This document shows positions 15,077 through 17,658 of a DNA stretch of 17,658 nucleotides, piece by piece (within the stretch, counting starts at the first letter, position 1; each line of letters begins with the position of its first letter). The stretch covers positions 1 through 17,658 of the forward strand of contig NZ_JHVC01000038.1 of assembly GCF_000619945.1 (NCBI RefSeq), given 5' to 3'. A program made the translations under genes and the position numbers. Below the pieces are notes generated by a model. The model saw only the letters and a program-made list of their open reading frames with translations, searched no databases and had not been told where the DNA came from. The stretch comes from Clostridium lundense DSM 17049 (GTDB taxonomy: Bacteria; Bacillota; Clostridia; Clostridiales; Clostridiaceae).

Positions 15077-16396
15077 ATGGGAAAACCAATAGTTGCAATT
15101 GTTGGAAGACCTAATGTAGGTAAATCCACATTATTTAATAAATTAGCAGGAAGAAGAATATCCATAGTAGAAGATACACCAGGGGTAACAAGAGATAGAA
15201 TATATGCAGAAGCAGAATGGTTAAAGTATAATTTTACAATTATAGATACAGGCGGTATTGAACCTGAAAGCGAAGATGTAATAGTATCTCAAATGAGAAG
15301 ACAGGCACAAATTGCTATAGAAACTGCAGATGTTATTTTATTCTTAGTTGATGGTAAAGATGGAGTAACTCCAGCAGATAGCGAAGTTGCGTTAATGCTT
15401 AGAAAAAGTAAAAAGCCCGTAGTTTTAGTAGTTAACAAAGTAGATAGGCTTGTAGAAGAGGATAATGCTTATGAGTTTTATAATTTAGGTATTGGGGATC
15501 CTATAACTATATCAGCTTCTCAAGGATTAGGTCTTGGAGATATGCTTGATAGATTAGTAGAGAATTTTGATGAAGCTATGCTAAATGAGGAAGAAGATGA
15601 ATATGTAAGAATAGCTTTTGTAGGAAGACCAAATGTAGGAAAATCTTCTTTAGTAAATAAATTATTAGGTGAAGATAGAAACATAGTAAGTGATATTCCT
15701 GGAACAACAAGAGACTCAGTAGACAGTTATCTTGAAACTGAAGAGGGAAAATTTATATTAGTAGATACAGCAGGAATAAGAAGAAGAAGTAAGATTAAAG
15801 ATGAAATAGAAAGATATAGTGTTGTTAGAACTTATGCAGCTATAGAAAGAGCAGATTTATGTATATTACTTATAGATGCTGAATCAGGTATTAGTGAGCA
15901 GGACAAAAAAATCATAGGTTATGCTCATGAAATGAGTAAAGCTATTATGGTTATAGTTAATAAGTGGGATTTAATAGAAAAAGAAACTAATACTATGAAT
16001 AAATTTAAAAAGGATTTACAATTTGAATTAGGATTTATGTCCTATGCTCCGTATCTTTTCATATCAGCTAAAACTGGTCAAAGGGTACATAAAGTATTAG
16101 AGCTTGCTAAAGAGTGTTATGATAATTATAACAAGCGTATAAAAACTGGAGTATTAAATGATGTTATAAGTAAGGCTGTAATGATGAAAGAACCACCAGT
16201 GGTTGGATTAACAAGACTTAAGATATACTATGTTACTCAAATAGGAACTAAACCACCAACTTTTGTGTTTTTCGTAAATAACCCACAGGCACTACATTTC
16301 TCTTATGAAAGATACTTAGAAAATCAATTAAGAGAAAGCTTTGATTTCTCAGGCACAGGAATTAAGCTAGAATTTAGAGAGAGAAAAGATAAGTAG
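15077..16396 (+). CDS. der: Ribosome biogenesis GTPase Der (EngA)
   Basis: A 439-residue double-GTPase that acts in assembly of the 50S ribosomal subunit in the cytosol and is usually essential. The first G domain has GRPNVGKS (10-17), DTGG (57-60) and NKVD (120-123). The second has GRPNVGKS (183-190), DTAG (230-233), NKWD (295-298) and SAKTG near 330. An acidic linker (EEEDE, about 171-175) separates the two domains. The last 90 residues form the KH-like RNA-binding domain. Length and order are normal. AAGGAGG (15062-15068) sets the ATG. The stop TAG overlaps the GTG start of gpsA by one base. Confidence 0.98.
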   Translation: MGKPIVAIVGRPNVGKSTLFNKLAGRRISIVEDTPGVTRDRIYAEAEWLKYNFTIIDTGGIEPESEDVIVSQMRRQAQIAIETADVILFLVDGKDGVTPADSEVALMLRKSKKPVVLVVNKVDRLVEEDNAYEFYNLGIGDPITISASQGLGLGDMLDRLVENFDEAMLNEEEDEYVRIAFVGRPNVGKSSLVNKLLGEDRNIVSDIPGTTRDSVDSYLETEEGKFILVDTAGIRRRSKIKDEIERYSVVRTYAAIERADLCILLIDAESGISEQDKKIIGYAHEMSKAIMVIVNKWDLIEKETNTMNKFKKDLQFELGFMSYAPYLFISAKTGQRVHKVLELAKECYDNYNKRIKTGVLNDVISKAVMMKEPPVVGLTRLKIYYVTQIGTKPPTFVFFVNNPQALHFSYERYLENQLRESFDFSGTGIKLEFRERKDK

Positions 16397-17388
16397 TGGA
16401 TAAAATTACTTTTATTGGTGGGGGAAGTTTTGGAACAGCTTTAGCAATAATGCTTGCTAAAAAAGGACTTGAAGTAAGTATATGGGACAGAAACCCTCAG
16501 GTTATAGAAGACATTAATGAAAAACATGAAAATATAAAATATGTGCCGAGTGTTGTTATTCCATCCAATGTAACTGCTTTTAGTAGCTTAAAAGAAGCCA
16601 TTGGAGATAATAGATATGTGGTGCTTGCAGTGCCTTCTCATGTTATAAGAATAATATGTAGAGATATAAAACCTATTATAGGAAAAGATACTGTAATAAT
16701 AAGCATTGCAAAGGGGATAGAAGCAGAAAGCGGAAAAAGACTTTCTGAAGTTATAAATGAAGAATTACCAGAGAATCCAGTAGTAATTTTATCAGGGCCA
16801 AGTCATGCAGAAGAAGTGGCCCAAGATATACCTACAACTGTAGTTGTAACTTCAAAGGATTTAAAATATGCTGAAGAAATACAAGAACTTTTTATGACTA
16901 GTAAATTTAGAGTATATACCAATAAGGATATTGTAGGCGTTGAAATAGGAGGTGCAGTTAAAAATATAATTGCACTAGCAGCTGGAATATGTGATGGTAT
17001 AGGCTATGGTGATAATGCAAAAGCTGCATTAATGACTAGAGGAATGAAAGAAATTGTTAGAATCGGTGAAGCTTTAGGCGGCAAAAGTGAGACTTTTTCA
17101 GGACTTACTGGTATGGGAGATTTAATTGTTACCTGTACTAGTATGCATAGTAGAAATAGAAGAGCTGGAATTTTAATAGGCAAAGGAGCTTCTAGTGAAG
17201 AAGCAATAAAAGAAATTGGCATGGTAGTAGAGGGAATAAAGGCTTGTAAGGCTTTTCATGAACTAAAAGAAAAACTAGGTGTATCTATGCCTATAACTGA
17301 TGTTTTATATAGAGTACTCTTTGAAGGAAAAGATCCTAAATATGGAGTATATGAATTAATGACAAGAGATAAAAAAAGCGAAATGTAA
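16396..17388 (+). CDS. gpsA: NAD(P)-dependent glycerol-3-phosphate dehydrogenase
   Basis: A 330-residue cytosolic enzyme that reduces dihydroxyacetone phosphate to sn-glycerol-3-phosphate for phospholipid synthesis. The Rossmann motif GGGSFGTAL is at 8-16. K106 in SIAKGIE, the GPSHAEE block (134-140), and K189 in GGAVKNIIALAAGICDG are the conserved catalytic and binding residues. SGLTGMGDLIVTC follows at 235-247. The start is GTG: the Rossmann strand begins at once, so no later codon is possible, and the TAGTG overlap with the der stop implies translational coupling. Only a purine-rich GAGAGAG stretch serves as RBS. Length is normal. In some relatives plsY lies between der and gpsA; it is not present here. 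Confidence 0.97.
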   Translation: MDKITFIGGGSFGTALAIMLAKKGLEVSIWDRNPQVIEDINEKHENIKYVPSVVIPSNVTAFSSLKEAIGDNRYVVLAVPSHVIRIICRDIKPIIGKDTVIISIAKGIEAESGKRLSEVINEELPENPVVILSGPSHAEEVAQDIPTTVVVTSKDLKYAEEIQELFMTSKFRVYTNKDIVGVEIGGAVKNIIALAAGICDGIGYGDNAKAALMTRGMKEIVRIGEALGGKSETFSGLTGMGDLIVTCTSMHSRNRRAGILIGKGASSEEAIKEIGMVVEGIKACKAFHELKEKLGVSMPITDVLYRVLFEGKDPKYGVYELMTRDKKSEM

Positions 17389-17398
17389 TAATAAATAT

Positions 17399-17422
17399 CC
17401 ACCAGCTTAGCTGGTGGTTTTT
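17399..17422 (+). terminator. Hairpin terminator after gpsA
   Basis: CCACCAGC (17399-17406) and GCTGGTGG (17410-17417) form a perfect 8-bp GC-rich stem with a TTA loop, followed by TTTTT (17418-17422). It begins ten bases after the gpsA stop. It may also be the subterminal hairpin of the adjacent IS200/IS605 element's right end, so one structure could serve both roles. Confidence 0.8.
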
Positions 17423-17427
17423 CTTAA

Positions 17428-17468
17428 GCCCTATAAGGGCACTTTACCAGCATTGTGCCTTAAGGCAC
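17428..17468. repeat. Two further perfect palindromes between gpsA and tnpA
   Basis: GCCCT (17428-17432) pairs with AGGGC (17436-17440) around ATA. GTGCCTTAAGGCAC (17455-17468) is an unbroken 14-base palindrome. Together with the hairpin at 17399 they make three palindromes within 70 bases. They lie downstream of the tnpA stop, where IS200/IS605 elements carry the imperfect-hairpin right end recognised by the Y1 transposase. Confidence 0.6.
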
Positions 17469-17500
17469 CTATAAAAATCTCGCCAGCCGCAATTTAACTG

Positions 17501-17658
17501 TTACCTGCCACCCTTAAAAGGGTCAATATATTCTTTAATACTTATTTGGTCGGCGATCATGTCTTCATTCTGTTGATTTTTTATATATTCTTCTATTGCA
17601 TTCTTATTTTTTCCTACTGTATCCACATAGAAGCCTCTACACCAAAAATGTCTATTTC
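17501..17658 (-). CDS. tnpA: IS200/IS605 family Y1 transposase TnpA, C-terminal part
   Basis: The last 51 codons of a minus-strand gene whose start lies beyond the window (first complete codon at 17656-17654, stop TAA at 17503-17501). The translation begins NRHFWCRGFYVDTVGKN and continues to IEEYIKNQ, then ISIKEYIDPFKGGR. The block FWCRGFYVDTVGKN is the family's typical final strand. The tyrosine of EEYIKNQ sits where Y1 transposases carry their nucleophile, with the Gln four residues on matching the helper ligand, so the catalytic helix looks intact. The HUH motif is outside the window. No frameshift or stop is seen in the visible part. The protein makes single-strand cuts and joins at hairpin-marked ends. 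Confidence 0.88.
   Translation of the reverse strand, partial: NRHFWCRGFYVDTVGKNKNAIEEYIKNQQNEDMIADQISIKEYIDPFKGGR

Larger units (their letters stand above)
17399..17658 (-). mobile_element. IS200/IS605-type element, right-end side, cut by the window edge
   Basis: The element is defined by the 3' end of a tnpA gene on the minus strand plus the hairpin-rich DNA after it. The right boundary of the insertion is not exact, because this family leaves no target duplication and has no terminal inverted repeats. Position 17399 is taken as the outermost hairpin base. Whether a tnpB gene is present cannot be seen. Confidence 0.6.

Noticed and set aside
17004..17222. Minus-strand frame of 72 codons within gpsA
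   Set aside because: It is antisense to conserved gpsA motifs and has no ribosome binding site; it is a shadow of gpsA codon use.
1..17658. CRISPR array, tRNA genes or prophage genes
   Set aside because: No regularly spaced direct repeats, no cloverleaf-like segments with a T-loop consensus, and no phage structural or integrase proteins were seen in the window.

Overview
This AT-rich window reads like a chromosome segment of a low-GC Gram-positive anaerobe, most likely Clostridium or a close relative. The basis is the codon use, strong AGGAGG-type ribosome binding sites, a small clostridial-type ferredoxin, a DUF512 radical-SAM-like protein directly upstream of der, and the 5S rRNA sequence. 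The species cannot be named from the sequence alone.

Layout. Positions 1-90 are the 3' part of a 5S rRNA, the end of an rRNA operon. It converges on a minus-strand PfkB-family fructokinase (129-1079), and the two share one symmetric terminator hairpin. A two-gene operon follows (1364-3218): a DUF4261-type protein, then a soluble protein whose C-terminal half closely resembles the FtsZ-binding domain of ZipA, a division protein known mainly from gamma-proteobacteria. Next is a 64-residue ferredoxin-like gene (3380-3574) with only seven cysteines. It has a clear sigma-A promoter and an 11-bp perfect inverted repeat of CsoR/CstR type lying across the predicted transcription start.

The centre (3894-11826) is a tight five-gene operon: SWIM zinc-finger protein, HEAT-like helical repeat protein, MoxR-type AAA+ ATPase, DUF5682 protein and VWA/MIDAS protein. 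Junctions range from a 1-base overlap to 28 bases, so the products are probably made together and act as one machine. The AAA+ ATPase and VWA protein would form a remodelling or insertion engine. The HEAT protein could be a scaffold, the SWIM protein could bind nucleic acid or protein, and DUF5682, whose N-terminus has TIKI/TraB/ChaN/EreA-like motifs, is the candidate catalytic effector. This is the most system-like and least understood part of the window.

The right side is housekeeping. A DUF47 (PhoU-like) regulator and a PiT phosphate permease (11978-13595) form a phosphate-uptake operon closed by two hairpins. A new promoter then drives DUF512 protein, der and gpsA (13760-17388), with gpsA starting on GTG overlapping the der stop. 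Beyond gpsA lie a terminator-like hairpin, two more perfect palindromes, and the 3' end of a minus-strand IS200/IS605 tnpA that runs off the window.
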